Origin: Gammaproteobacteria bacterium
GTDB lineage: Bacteria; Pseudomonadota; Gammaproteobacteria; Legionellales; Legionellaceae
Reading direction: 5' to 3'
NCBI GenBank assembly: GCA_030428185.1
Contig: JAUICE010000001.1
Coordinates: 1-64,000, forward strand
DNA: 64,000 nt
Shown here: positions 52,744 through 62,723 of the stretch, piece by piece
Layout of the letters: the number at the start of each line of letters is the position of its first letter
Numbering within the stretch: the stretch's first letter is position 1
The notes under the pieces: generated by a model
What the model saw: the letters and a program-made list of their open reading frames with translations, nothing else
Database searches by the model: none
What the model was told of the DNA's origin: nothing
Translations under genes and position numbers: made by a program

Positions 52744-54396
52744 TTAACTCATGGTGTGTGCTTGAGTATCCTCAATTTCATTTACAATTGCTTTGGCAGG
52801 AGCCATTAAAAACACTTTAAAATTATCGATACTAGAAGAGGGACCGAATCCTCGAGCTTGAGCAAAGGCATGTTGTAATTGTTTAACTAAAGTGTTGCCT
52901 TGTGCAGCGCTAGTTGTATCGTCAAATAGTGAGGATATTAGTGCTGCGGCAACAACATCTTTGTCACTGGCATCAATGCCACCTTTTAAGTCTAGAATTA
53001 ACAGTGCATTAAGTAGAGACTCTCTACCTTTAACACTTGTTAGCTGGGTGAAAATTTCACGAAACTTTTGCTCTTTAGTCGTATGCTTACCTCCAAATAA
53101 ATTCAGGCCCTTTTTTACCGTTCCACGAGTATCAGACTGTTCCATGAAGCGCTCAATTTCTTTATTTAAGAACGCAATTAATTTATCTGCGAAATTAATT
53201 CCACACTCTTCTAAAGTTTGTAATGCATGCATTATCTTATAAGTATTGTTTTTTGTGCCAGAAACTTGACCAAGCTTCGCGATAGTGATGACATCTGGAG
53301 ATTTTGTATCGTGAAGTAGATTGAGAAATTTATGTGTATCTTTAGCGTCCTTTTTAAAAGAAGCTAAGCAAACAGTTAGTCGTGAGCTATCTAATTGTTG
53401 GAACATATCAACATGTTGAATACATAAATCAATCGCTAAAGATTCAATAATTTCCTGATCTTCTGCATTTTTACCCTCTAATAATTTGCCAAGAGTTGAG
53501 AGAGTAGGGGCTAATGTTCTTTCTTTAAAGAGCCCATATTGGTTGATAAGCTTTTCAGCCAGCTCGGCTCTCCCTGTAGTCATAATGAGAGTAGGTAGGG
53601 CATTGGTTAAAAATTTGTCCTTACTAAATAGATAAGGAGTATTTATCGCGAACTCTAAAAGTAAACTACGTTCATCAAACATAATTTTTTCTGAATCAAG
53701 CATCGTTAAAATGGTTTCTTCTATTGATACAGAATTATTTGTTTGCTGATAAACAGTTTGTGCAGATGCAATAAAGGCTTCAATTTGACTACGCTCGCTG
53801 CAGTCACGATAAAAGAAAAATGCTAAGGCAGGCGTTCGGCTTAATCTTGTCAGTAATTCTTTTTTATCTTTCGTATAATTACTAAAAAGCGCAATAATAT
53901 TGGGCGAGCTTTCAGCGAATTTCGCGAAAGTAGTAATAAGTTTTTGTGTGCTATTTTCTAAATCAACAGTTAGATAAGCATCAGCGAGAAGTAAAAGTTT
54001 TGCCATATTGGCAAGCGTATCGATGGTTTTTAGGTTTTCAAGAGCGCTTGAAAGCAGTTTGATTTTATGCGCTTTTTCAATGTATGGTGCTTCAAAAATA
54101 AGTCCTAGGCCAATGGCATTTTCATTCTTTAAAAATTTATTGATAAGATCGCCAATCTGTTTCTGAGATATGGTTTGTTGACCATGGCGAGCAGGTTTAC
54201 TATTAGAAACGGTTGTAAACGAAGTATCTTGATAGCCCCATTCAAAAATAGCTTTACAATCAGTAAAATTTACACTGTTTTTGATTTTACTGCGTTCATC
54301 AGAGGTGAAGGGAGTAGGTAATAACCCATTAACTGTCTTAGCAAAATTTAAAAAAAGCGCGTCGTAACCTGATTTTGCTGGTGATTTTCTTGGCAT
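52744..54396 (-). CDS. Helical 550-aa protein, unknown; candidate effector
   Basis: No known domain. Nearly all alpha-helical with leucine-rich helices suggesting a repeat-type solenoid (for example TRLSRTPALAFFFYRD, LTNALPTLIMTTGRAELAEK), but no clear repeat unit. No signal peptide or membrane segment. N-terminus basic (MPRKSPAKSG). GGAG precedes the ATG by 8 nt. Repeat copies lie on both sides: the full copy 52361-52674 downstream and a solo end 54528-54553 upstream. Confidence 0.72.
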   Translation of the reverse strand: MPRKSPAKSGYDALFLNFAKTVNGLLPTPFTSDERSKIKNSVNFTDCKAIFEWGYQDTSFTTVSNSKPARHGQQTISQKQIGDLINKFLKNENAIGLGLIFEAPYIEKAHKIKLLSSALENLKTIDTLANMAKLLLLADAYLTVDLENSTQKLITTFAKFAESSPNIIALFSNYTKDKKELLTRLSRTPALAFFFYRDCSERSQIEAFIASAQTVYQQTNNSVSIEETILTMLDSEKIMFDERSLLLEFAINTPYLFSKDKFLTNALPTLIMTTGRAELAEKLINQYGLFKERTLAPTLSTLGKLLEGKNAEDQEIIESLAIDLCIQHVDMFQQLDSSRLTVCLASFKKDAKDTHKFLNLLHDTKSPDVITIAKLGQVSGTKNNTYKIMHALQTLEECGINFADKLIAFLNKEIERFMEQSDTRGTVKKGLNLFGGKHTTKEQKFREIFTQLTSVKGRESLLNALLILDLKGGIDASDKDVVAAALISSLFDDTTSAAQGNTLVKQLQHAFAQARGFGPSSSIDNFKVFLMAPAKAIVNEIEDTQAHTMS

Positions 54397-54527
54397 GAGG
54401 GACTCCGTTATTGTTGGAATTTTTAAACAAAGTGCGCATATTATATCAGTGAAAAAAAATAAAAGTAAAATATATTTTTTTTAAGATATTAATTCCAGTT
54501 GGCCTATTTTAAAAAGAGATCATGCTA

Positions 54528-54553
54528 TGCCTTATGAAAGGACAGGGATGTAT
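54528..54553 (-). repeat. Solo repeat terminus upstream of the 550-aa gene
   Basis: TGCCTTATGAAAGGACAGGG then ATGTAT is the inverted standard end. It abuts an 8-bp inverted repeat TATCCGTG (54551-54558) / CACGGATA (54577-54584) that may end galU transcription. Confidence 0.6.
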
Positions 54554-54609
54554 CCGTGCTCTTTGTGATAAAAAAACACGGATAAGGCTTATAGGTAAGG
54601 AGGTTTATT

Positions 54610-55503
54610 TTATACGGCTTCTAATTGTTGCGATAATAGTTGTTTACTCTGTAGAAAAGCGCCAAATGAATCTTTAAGCTCAGCATGATTAAGCGCAAAC
54701 TCGACGGTTGCTTCTAAGAAACCTAATTTTGATCCACAGTCAAAGCGCTTAACAGCAGAGGCAAAAGCGATGACACTTTCATCGTGTAGTTGTTCGGCGA
54801 TAGCATTAGTAAGTTGTATTTCACCGCTTTTGTCTTTGGTTTCAGCTTGAAGATATTTAAATATGCTAGGCGATAATATATAGCGCCCGATAACGCCATA
54901 GTCGGATGGCGCAAGTTCTTGTGAAGGTTTTTCAACGACTTGTTTTATTTTAATTCCGGAGTGAAAAGTTCCATCAAAATCTACAATGCCATAACGATGT
55001 AGCTTTTCTTTAGGGACTTTTTCAACGGCAAGAATGGAAGCGTTTTGCTTTTCATATAATTCTATCATCGATGTTAAGCATGAAGATGTTGAGTCTTGTA
55101 ATAAGTCATCTGCCAAAAGCAAAGCAAAAGCCTCATTGCCGACAACATGTTTTGCGCATAACACTGCATGTCCAAGTCCTAATGCTTGATTTTGACGAAC
55201 GTAAGTAAAGTGGACATCAGGTGGCGTGATACTTTGAACGAGCTTTAGTAGATCAAGTTTTTGACGCTCTTTTAGGCTTTCTTCGAGCTCAAAATTATGG
55301 TCGAAGTGATCTTCAATCGCCCGCTTCCCATAGTTGGTTACAAAAATCATATGACGAATGCCTGCACGATACGCTTCTTCAACAGCGTATTGAATTAGAG
55401 GCTTATCAACAATCGGGATCATTTCTTTAGGTGTCGCTTTTGTTGCAGGTAAAAAACGAGATCCGAATCCTGCAACCGGAAAAACAGCTTTAGTCACTTT
55501 CAT
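54610..55503 (-). CDS. galU: UTP-glucose-1-phosphate uridylyltransferase
   Basis: Makes UDP-glucose. The 297-aa product has KAVFPVAGFGSRFLPATKATPKEM (nucleotide-binding), VDKPLIQYAVEEA, LADDLL, VEKP and GEIQLTNAI, the GalU set. The ATG at 55503 has GGAGT upstream and lies within the end of ugd, so both are one operon feeding UDP-glucuronate. Confidence 0.95.
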   Translation of the reverse strand: MKVTKAVFPVAGFGSRFLPATKATPKEMIPIVDKPLIQYAVEEAYRAGIRHMIFVTNYGKRAIEDHFDHNFELEESLKERQKLDLLKLVQSITPPDVHFTYVRQNQALGLGHAVLCAKHVVGNEAFALLLADDLLQDSTSSCLTSMIELYEKQNASILAVEKVPKEKLHRYGIVDFDGTFHSGIKIKQVVEKPSQELAPSDYGVIGRYILSPSIFKYLQAETKDKSGEIQLTNAIAEQLHDESVIAFASAVKRFDCGSKLGFLEATVEFALNHAELKDSFGAFLQSKQLLSQQLEAV

Positions 55504-56845
55504 GTAGTACTCCATGTGTCTGTTTAGGTCTACCAATTGAGTAGTAGTTTAACTCATTCTCACTTACGACTGATAGCTCATAAATATTTCGACCATCAAA
55601 GATAGGCTTTAAACCCATTTTTTGTTTGAGTGTGGTCATCGGAAAATCTTTAAATTGTTTCCACTCAGTCACAATCGCCAAAGCGTCAGCATCTTCAAGT
55701 GTTTCAAGAGCAGAGCTTTTGAAGTTAACAGCAGGGTTAGACTGTAAAAGCTGCTGTGCTTTTTTCATGGCGACAGGGTCAAAACAGATGATATTGGCAC
55801 CAGCTTTGGTAAGTGACTCAATCAATGAAAGACTACTGGCCTCACGTAAATCATCGGTTCCAGGTTTGAAGGATAAGCCCCATAAGGCGATTTTTTTATT
55901 GGTTAAGTCGTGATTAAAATGTTGAGAAATGAATGAAAAAAGTTTTTGTTTTTGCTGATGATTTACGTCTTCAACAGCATCAATAAGTGTAGTATCAACA
56001 TTATTATTTAGTGCTATGTGCTTTAGTGCGCGGATATCCTTGGGAAAGCATGAGCCTCCGTAACCACAGCCGGCTTGTATAAAATGGGGGCCTATGCGTT
56101 TGTCTAGTCCCATGCCGAAGCTAATTTCCTCAATGTTAGCACCTACCGCATCAGCAATTTGACTCATTTGATTGATAAAGCTAATTTTGGTTGCCAGCAT
56201 GGCGTTAGAAGCATATTTTGTCAGTTCGGCAGACTCAATAGACATCGAAATGACGGGAACACCTTTATTTTTTAAAGGTGCATAGAGATTTAGTAGAGCC
56301 GTTTCAGCTTGCTGGATGTTTGCTCCAATAATGACTCTATCAGCTTGAAGGAAGTCACAACAAGCCACGCCTTCTCGCAAAAACTCTGGGTTTGATGCCA
56401 CATGGATAGAGTGCTCTTTTTTATTCTCAACTAAAACCTCATTAACGGTTTTTTGAATCAAAGCACCGGTTCCGACTGGGACGGTGGATTTTGTTACTAT
56501 AATCGTATCATCGTTTGCATACTCTGCGATTTTCGTTGCAACAGAAATAACTGCACTTAAGTCAGCGCTACCATCTTCTAGGCTCGGTGTACCAACACAG
56601 ATTAAATGCAGCTCCCCCTGGTCAACGGCTGTGTCAAAAGAGGAGGTGAAGGTAATCCTTTGTTCATCAAGGTTTTTTTTAATAATTTGTTCAAGATTTT
56701 CTTCATAAATCGGCGAGCGCCCCTGTTTTAAGAGTGTGATTTTTTCATTGTCTATATCAAAACAAGTGACATGATGACCTAAATCGGCAAGACATGCGCC
56801 AGAAACCAGTCCGACATATCCTGTGCCATAAATTGATATGTTCAA
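55490..56845 (-). CDS. ugd: UDP-glucose 6-dehydrogenase
   Basis: Oxidises UDP-glucose to UDP-glucuronate for LPS, capsule or lipid A modification. The 451-aa product has the NAD fold start ISIYGTGYVGLVSGACLADLG, VGTPSLEDGSADLS, SNPEFLREGVA, ASNAMLATKISFINQM, catalytic GYGGSCFPKD, and ALWGLSFKPGTDDLREASS. First gene of the ugd-galU operon. Confidence 0.96.
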   Translation of the reverse strand: MNISIYGTGYVGLVSGACLADLGHHVTCFDIDNEKITLLKQGRSPIYEENLEQIIKKNLDEQRITFTSSFDTAVDQGELHLICVGTPSLEDGSADLSAVISVATKIAEYANDDTIIVTKSTVPVGTGALIQKTVNEVLVENKKEHSIHVASNPEFLREGVACCDFLQADRVIIGANIQQAETALLNLYAPLKNKGVPVISMSIESAELTKYASNAMLATKISFINQMSQIADAVGANIEEISFGMGLDKRIGPHFIQAGCGYGGSCFPKDIRALKHIALNNNVDTTLIDAVEDVNHQQKQKLFSFISQHFNHDLTNKKIALWGLSFKPGTDDLREASSLSLIESLTKAGANIICFDPVAMKKAQQLLQSNPAVNFKSSALETLEDADALAIVTEWKQFKDFPMTTLKQKMGLKPIFDGRNIYELSVVSENELNYYSIGRPKQTHGVLHESD

Positions 56846-56940
56846 GATTAACTCCTAAATGATATCGCTAAGTAAGGAGGCAGATTAACCTAACAATGGC
56901 GTCTGTTCAAGAAGTGAAGTGTTTGCTCGGAGTTAGATTT

Positions 56941-56962
56941 GCCCAGGAGAGGATACCTGGGC
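56941..56962 (-). terminator. GC-rich hairpin after the papain-like protease
   Basis: GCCCAGG and CCTGGGC form a 7-bp stem with an 8-nt loop just downstream of the minus-strand stop. No T-run follows, so it may be a terminator or an mRNA 3' stabiliser. Confidence 0.5.
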
Positions 56963-56980
56963 AAGAGAGGAGGCTCGTTG

Positions 56981-58060
56981 TTAGCTATTGACCTTTAGAA
57001 CTTGTGCCTCAAGAGCTAAGGCTTTGAAATGATCATAACTCATGTAGTAATTACCATTATCACCTGCAAATTTGCCCCATGAATTTCTAAGTGTGAGTAG
57101 ACCTTTATTCACAGTGCCATCAGGAGCAGTCACAGTTGCATCATCATCATAGCCTGTGATGATCATCTCGTGACCGGCATTGATGTAGCCATCTTCTAAA
57201 TCTTTTTGGATAGCATCTGTTAACATCCAAGTATCGTTATGTTTGTGGTAGCTGCCTACCGCACCGTTGCTACCATAATAAACATCAAGTAGCACGCCGA
57301 AAGTTACACGTTGTCCTTTCGCTAATGCTTCTTTAACTGCTTCTAGGTGTGCATCAGAGTCAGAATCGTTAGTAGCGATTTCATCAGTAAAGAAGATAGG
57401 AGTCCAACTTAGACTAGACTTGATGCTCTCACTCATTGTTGCATATTCTGAAGTCGTAGTTTGTCCACCAGTGCTATAACTGTGAGTAGGATAATCGGTT
57501 AATCCGCCACAGCCGTTTTGATGTTGATTTTCCATAGAAACGATGCCGTATTCAAATAATTGCTTCAGCACTATAGGGCCCCATGAACCATCCCAACCAC
57601 TTGGATAGCTATGGTCTTGACTGGCTAGATATTTACCTAAAGATAAACTACATAATTGACTTGCATAGTCACCTTGTCCAAGTCCAGCGTCGACAGCACC
57701 AGTATTAGCAAATGTTACACAGCTTCCATGATAGCCTTGATCTAATACAGGTACGTTGTTCATACCAACTTGATAAGAATTAGGTAAAGATTGCGAATGA
57801 TTTGTTGTCAGATGTGAAGGCTTATTCATTACCTTATGCATGCGATTTTTTAAATGTTTTTGTGCACTAGGTGAAAGCTCAATTTTCATCAAAGAAACAA
57901 TTTTAGGTGGCAATTGTCTTAAAGAGTCAAGAGAACGAGCTTGTCGATGTATACTCGTATCCACAACGACAGGCAATGTTCCAACAACTTTGACAGCGCT
58001 AGCAACAGCCGGTGTTGACATAACGGCTAAGATAGCGGCAGATAGAAGAGCTTTTTTCAT
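56981..58060 (-). CDS. Secreted papain-like (C1 family) cysteine protease
   Basis: 359 aa with a clear signal peptide (MKKALLSAAILAVMSTPAVASA). Then a ~80-residue region with helical pro-peptide character (LSPSAQKHLKNRMHKVMNK) and a C1 catalytic domain: oxyanion Gln108 and catalytic Cys114 in VLDQGYHGSCVTFA, catalytic His297 in AGHEMIITGYDD, and Asn326 in LRNSWGK. All four residues are present, so it should be active. Legionella and relatives export similar enzymes, and it could be a type II secretion substrate. AAGGA precedes the ATG. Confidence 0.92.
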   Translation of the reverse strand: MKKALLSAAILAVMSTPAVASAVKVVGTLPVVVDTSIHRQARSLDSLRQLPPKIVSLMKIELSPSAQKHLKNRMHKVMNKPSHLTTNHSQSLPNSYQVGMNNVPVLDQGYHGSCVTFANTGAVDAGLGQGDYASQLCSLSLGKYLASQDHSYPSGWDGSWGPIVLKQLFEYGIVSMENQHQNGCGGLTDYPTHSYSTGGQTTTSEYATMSESIKSSLSWTPIFFTDEIATNDSDSDAHLEAVKEALAKGQRVTFGVLLDVYYGSNGAVGSYHKHNDTWMLTDAIQKDLEDGYINAGHEMIITGYDDDATVTAPDGTVNKGLLTLRNSWGKFAGDNGNYYMSYDHFKALALEAQVLKVNS

Positions 58061-58286
58061 ATCATAATCCTTAATTCGGTTGCAGTGAAATATTTTTTTA
58101 CCAGAATGATTTATATGAAGTCATCAGGCATGACCAATACTTTTAACATAGTATTTAGGGCTTATGCAAGTTGTGATGTTCTTTAATTGATATTCTGTTG
58201 CTTTTCAATGGGTATATCAGTTACCAATAAATTAGGCTACAATGTCTTACTTGGACAACCTATAATCCTTTATATATCTGTAAGTT

Positions 58287-61200
58287 ATGCGATTAAAGAA
58301 AATCAAACTTTCAGGGTTTAAATCATTTGTCGAGTCAACGGTGGTTAGTTTCCCTAGCCAGCTTGTTGGTGTCGTGGGCCCAAATGGTTGCGGTAAATCC
58401 AATATTATCGATGCTGTTCGTTGGGTAATGGGCGAGCGCTCTGCTAGTGAACTACGCGGCGAGTCAATGACCGATGTTATTTTTAATGGTTCACGTGATA
58501 GAAAGCCGCTGGGACAAGCTTTTGTTGAATTGGTTTTTGACAACAGTGAAGGGCGAATTGTTGGCGAGTATGCTGCTTATAGCGAGATCGCTGTAAAGCG
58601 TTTGGTGACTCGTGATGGGCAGTCAAATTACTTCCTCAATGGAGCAAAGTGCCGACGAAAAGATGTGATAGATGTTTTTTTAGGGACTGGTGTCGGGTCT
58701 AGAGGTTATTCAATCATTGGCCAGGGAACGATTTCTAGAATTATTGAAGCGAAACCTGAAGATTTACGCATGTTTTTAGAAGAAGCGGCGGGCATTTCAA
58801 AATACAAAGAGCGCCGTCGTGAAACAGAAAATCGTATTCGTCATACGAAAGATAACCTCGCTAGAATTAATGATATTCGTGAAGAGCTGGCTAAACAGTT
58901 AGAGCGTTTGCAGCGTCAATCTAAAGCGGCTGAAAAATATAAAGTGTTGAAAGCCGATGAGCGTGTGTATCGTCTTGAGCTAGAAGGGCTTCGTTGGCAG
59001 GACCTTGAGTCTAAAAAGCAGGATGAGGTGTTGCTTATTCAAAAGCAGCAAGCAACACTTGAAGAAGTGTTTGCTAAACAGCAACAGGTTGCGACAAGTC
59101 TTGAGAAAAATCGTATTGACTTCGATGCACAAAATGATACTTACAATGAAGCACAAGCGAATGTCTATCGACTTGCTTCAGATATTGCTCGTTTAGAAGA
59201 AACCATTTCACACGAAAAACAAAAAAAAATAAAGCTACAAGAAACGCTAAAGCAAGCTGAGAGTGATTGGGCTAGCAGCATGACTCACTATGAAGAGTAT
59301 GCACAAAAGGTAAGTGTACTTGAAACAGAAATAGAGGACTTAAAGCCCCTAGAGGCAGGCTTATTTCAAGAAGTTAAAACAACGACAGATACACTACATC
59401 AGTTAGAGCAATCTCAAGATGATTGGCAGAAAAATTGGCAATCATATCAATCGCAAGCTTCACTGACTTCTGAGGCGGCACATAGGCATCAAGCAGAAAT
59501 TCAAAAATTGGAACATCAACTGAATAAAGCTGAAGCTCATATTCAAAAGCTTGAAGAAGAATCGACGCGAATTGATGTGTCGTCTTTGAAAAATCAATAT
59601 CAAGAAGTATTAACAAACTATGAGCAAAAAAATGATTTGTATGAGGCTAAGCAAAACGAGGTTAATACACTAAGCGATCGTTTGCAGTCTCAGCAGTCAG
59701 AGTTGAAATTATTTCAAGATGATGTAGCTGAGACTAAATCTTCTTTGCAAGCTGAAACAGCAAATTTACACTCATTACAAACGATACAGTCGTCAGCACT
59801 TGGTCGTGACAGTACTTGTGAGGAGGAGTGGCTATCTAAACAAAACTTGGAGCATGCTAAACGTTTGGCTGAACGCTTGTCGGTTGAGTCTGGGTGGGAA
59901 TTAGCCTTAGAAAGGGCGCTTGGAGCTAACCTAAAAGCCATCTGCGTTGATGATTTGAACCTTTTAATTGATGATCTTGAAGGCATTAAAAAAGGTGAGT
60001 TCAGTTTTGTTTCTCTACAAGGAGAAACAGAGAGCTTCGCTTCCCATGATGCATGTAGACTCGTTGATAAAGTTTCTTCAACGCTCAAAGTTGTTTCTCA
60101 ATTGACTAAGCATATTTACTGTGTTGATTCCTTAAGAGAGGCTTTTGATCTATTACCAAAATTGGCTGATTTTGAAAAAATTGTAACTAAAGACGGCATT
60201 TTATTAGGGCAGGGCTGGATAAATGTTCTTTGCGAAAAAGATGAGTCTAAAAGCTTATTGCTTAGAGAAAGAGCCATTAAAGATGCTAAGGCTAAAATTG
60301 AGGCAAAAGAGAAAACTCTTTTAGAGCAAAACAAACAACTTTCAGAATTGGCAGGAAGGGTTAAAGAATTAGAAGAGCACCTTAAAGAAGAACGTAAACA
60401 GCTCACCTTGCTTATGAATGAGCACTATGAGTTGAAGTCGGTGATGACTATTAAGGACAATCAGCTCAAACAAGCCATCTCTAGACTTGAAGTTATTACA
60501 AAAGAAAAAGATGAAGAAAAAGCGCAGATAATACACGATACGCATCAGTTAGAGCATGTCCGAAAAGATTGGCAGCAAAATATGTCTTTGATGGAGGCGC
60601 ATAGTGATGAGAGAAATCGATTAGATAAAGAGCGTGAAACTTTAACAAAGTCATTACAAGATGTGCGAATTAAATTAAAGGAACTACAGTCAAAATATCA
60701 TGAGAGTGAACTTAGCTTAAAAACAAAGCAATCTGAACTTGAGTTAGCGAATGATGCGTTAATACGTGAAAATCATTTGGCGCAAACATTAAAAAGTCGT
60801 ATTGGAGAGTTAAACAAAGAGCAAGAATGTTTGGGAAGTGAGGATGAAAGTATTTTATCTTCAAAGCTACATGAAACGCTTACAGAGCATGTTCGTGCTG
60901 AAGAATCATTGGTTGCTGCAAAAATTACGCTTGAAGATATCAAGGCAACGCAGGCGCGGTTGCATAAAGAAACTGAAGTTTTGTCTTCTGAGCAAGCAAG
61001 TCAGCAACAGCGACTTGATAAAATGCGTATGGATAAACAAGCAATAGAAGTAAGACAGCTCACCATTGAAGAGGCTTTAGAAAAAGAAGACGTTTTAGTC
61101 AGTGACGTTATTCAGTCATTATCTGAAGAGGCAAATTTAGCCGACTGGCAGGATAATCTTGAAAAAGTTACGACAAAAATATCAAGACTCGGTGCTATTA

Positions 61201-61799
61201 ATTTAACAGCTATTGAAGAGTTTAAAGTAGAGTCAGAGCGCAAAACTTATTTAGATGAACAATGTGATGATTTAAATGAAGCGCTAGAAACTTTAGTGGC
61301 GGCAATCAATAAAATCGACAAAGAGACAAGGGCACGATTTAAAGAAACGTTTGAAGAGGTCAACCAGCGTTTTTCACAATTATTTCCTCGCTTATTTGCT
61401 GGAGGTTCAGCCAGTTTAGCATTAACCAGTGAGGATTGGTTAGATACAGGCGTTGCTGTTATGGCAAGACCACCGGGCAAGAGAAATAGTACGATTCATT
61501 TATTATCTGGTGGTGAAAAAGCATTAACAGCGGTCGCCTTGGTTTTTGCCATTTTTGGATTGAATCCTTCACCATTTTGTTTACTTGATGAGGTGGATGC
61601 GCCATTAGATGATTCAAATGTTGGGCGTTTTTGTGAGCTTGTTAAAGAAATGTCTGAGAAGGTACAGTTTGTTGTGATCACACATAACAAGGTTACTATG
61701 GAAATGGCTGAGCAACTACTCGGTGTGACCATGCATGAGCCAGGTGTGTCACGGATTGTTAGTGTGGATGTAGAAAAAGCCTACGAAATGGCTACTTGA
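58287..61799 (+). CDS. smc: Chromosome segregation protein SMC
   Basis: SMC ATPase of 1170 aa for chromosome organisation. Walker A GPNGCGKSNIIDA (about residues 31-43), a QG-loop, long coiled coils split by a hinge around residues 510-640, then the signature HLLSGGEKALTAVALVFAI and Walker B FCLLDEVDAPLDD near the end. Full length. zipA begins 10 bp after its stop, the usual smc-zipA order. Some gammaproteobacteria have MukB instead, so SMC is informative about lineage. Confidence 0.97.
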   Translation: MRLKKIKLSGFKSFVESTVVSFPSQLVGVVGPNGCGKSNIIDAVRWVMGERSASELRGESMTDVIFNGSRDRKPLGQAFVELVFDNSEGRIVGEYAAYSEIAVKRLVTRDGQSNYFLNGAKCRRKDVIDVFLGTGVGSRGYSIIGQGTISRIIEAKPEDLRMFLEEAAGISKYKERRRETENRIRHTKDNLARINDIREELAKQLERLQRQSKAAEKYKVLKADERVYRLELEGLRWQDLESKKQDEVLLIQKQQATLEEVFAKQQQVATSLEKNRIDFDAQNDTYNEAQANVYRLASDIARLEETISHEKQKKIKLQETLKQAESDWASSMTHYEEYAQKVSVLETEIEDLKPLEAGLFQEVKTTTDTLHQLEQSQDDWQKNWQSYQSQASLTSEAAHRHQAEIQKLEHQLNKAEAHIQKLEEESTRIDVSSLKNQYQEVLTNYEQKNDLYEAKQNEVNTLSDRLQSQQSELKLFQDDVAETKSSLQAETANLHSLQTIQSSALGRDSTCEEEWLSKQNLEHAKRLAERLSVESGWELALERALGANLKAICVDDLNLLIDDLEGIKKGEFSFVSLQGETESFASHDACRLVDKVSSTLKVVSQLTKHIYCVDSLREAFDLLPKLADFEKIVTKDGILLGQGWINVLCEKDESKSLLLRERAIKDAKAKIEAKEKTLLEQNKQLSELAGRVKELEEHLKEERKQLTLLMNEHYELKSVMTIKDNQLKQAISRLEVITKEKDEEKAQIIHDTHQLEHVRKDWQQNMSLMEAHSDERNRLDKERETLTKSLQDVRIKLKELQSKYHESELSLKTKQSELELANDALIRENHLAQTLKSRIGELNKEQECLGSEDESILSSKLHETLTEHVRAEESLVAAKITLEDIKATQARLHKETEVLSSEQASQQQRLDKMRMDKQAIEVRQLTIEEALEKEDVLVSDVIQSLSEEANLADWQDNLEKVTTKISRLGAINLTAIEEFKVESERKTYLDEQCDDLNEALETLVAAINKIDKETRARFKETFEEVNQRFSQLFPRLFAGGSASLALTSEDWLDTGVAVMARPPGKRNSTIHLLSGGEKALTAVALVFAIFGLNPSPFCLLDEVDAPLDDSNVGRFCELVKEMSEKVQFVVITHNKVTMEMAEQLLGVTMHEPGVSRIVSVDVEKAYEMAT

Positions 61800-61809
61800 G
61801 GAGAGATAG

Positions 61810-62454
61810 GTGGAAATAATAACGGAAGTCTCAATGGCATTAGTCGCCCTGGGATGTGCTGTGGGTATTTTTTATTGGTTTAAAAAGACAGAGGGGCAGT
61901 CAATAGTCGAAGAGCCACATCAAGATCCAGAGCTTGGGTCACTGAATACTTTATATCAAGATGAGATTATTGCCGTTAGAAAAAGAGAGTCTAACTCTTT
62001 AGTAAAGGATAACACTCAACTATCTTTGAAATCATTGTCGCTATTTATCTTAGCGCCCACAAATGAACGTTTTTCTGGTCAAGATGTTTTGCAGGCGCTG
62101 ATTAGTTTGGGTTTTAAATTTGGTGATATGAATATTTTTCACTTACCTGGAAGCCAACAAAGTGAGCAGGCAACCCCTTTATTAAGTATCGCGCAAGCAG
62201 TTGAACCAGGCACATTTAATTTGGATACGATGAATAAAGAGCAATATATTGGTTTGACTCTTTTTACTTCTTTAAATGGCTCTGAGCGTGGGGATGTTGA
62301 TAGATTAAATTTATTGATGAATGTCGCTGATAAACTTTCAAAAATGTTAGATGGTGAAATTTTTGATGATAAAAAGCGTCCAATGACACAGACTTTGTTA
62401 AAGCATTACTACGATCATGTTGTTTACACCATCTCCCAGCAAGCCGTGGCTTAG
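61810..62454 (+). CDS. zipA: Cell division protein ZipA
   Basis: Membrane anchor that ties FtsZ to the inner membrane. The 214-aa product has an N-terminal membrane segment (about residues 6-24) followed by a basic patch (FKKT), a short linker, and the C-terminal FtsZ-binding domain (about 85-210: LFILAPTNERFSGQDVLQAL, FGDMNIFHLP). It is shorter than E. coli ZipA because the Pro/Gln linker is reduced. The start is a GTG with GAGGAGA upstream. Coupled to smc and overlapping yggU. Confidence 0.92.
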   Translation: MEIITEVSMALVALGCAVGIFYWFKKTEGQSIVEEPHQDPELGSLNTLYQDEIIAVRKRESNSLVKDNTQLSLKSLSLFILAPTNERFSGQDVLQALISLGFKFGDMNIFHLPGSQQSEQATPLLSIAQAVEPGTFNLDTMNKEQYIGLTLFTSLNGSERGDVDRLNLLMNVADKLSKMLDGEIFDDKKRPMTQTLLKHYYDHVVYTISQQAVA

Positions 62455-62719
62455 CCTTAAACATGATGTTGCGGTGCTTTCGCTAAAAGTTCAGAGCGGA
62501 AAAGACGAAAACTGCTTAATTGAGCAAGATCCCCTGCTTATTCTTAGATTAAAAGCAATTCGAGAGCATGGTAAAGCTAATCAAGCACTTGTTAAATTTA
62601 TCGCTAAAACATTTGGTTGTACTCAAAAGGAGGTTGTGATTTTACGAGGTGCACTTTTGCCTTATAAGACCGTTAGCCTGCCGATAACAAAGAAATTATT
62701 AAGTTTTATTAGTGAGTAA
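62417..62719 (+). CDS. yggU: DUF167 family protein YggU
   Basis: Small conserved protein of unknown function, 100 aa. It has VLSLKVQSGKDENCLI, LRLKAIREHGKANQALVKFIAKTFG and VVILRGALLPYKTVSL, matching the DUF167/YggU fold. The start overlaps zipA by 38 bp, so translation is likely coupled. YggU is usually next to yggT, which is absent. Confidence 0.85.
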   Translation: MLFTPSPSKPWLSLKHDVAVLSLKVQSGKDENCLIEQDPLLILRLKAIREHGKANQALVKFIAKTFGCTQKEVVILRGALLPYKTVSLPITKKLLSFISE

Positions 62720-62723
62720 TGTG

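Noticed and set aside
54551-54584. TATCCGTG/CACGGATA inverted repeat as a rho-independent terminator for galU
   Set aside because: The loop is 18 nt and no T-run follows the stem in the galU direction, so I mention it only as a possible hairpin.
58247-61732. Several open frames antisense to smc
   Set aside because: They are shadows of the long, highly supported smc reading frame and lack ribosome sites.
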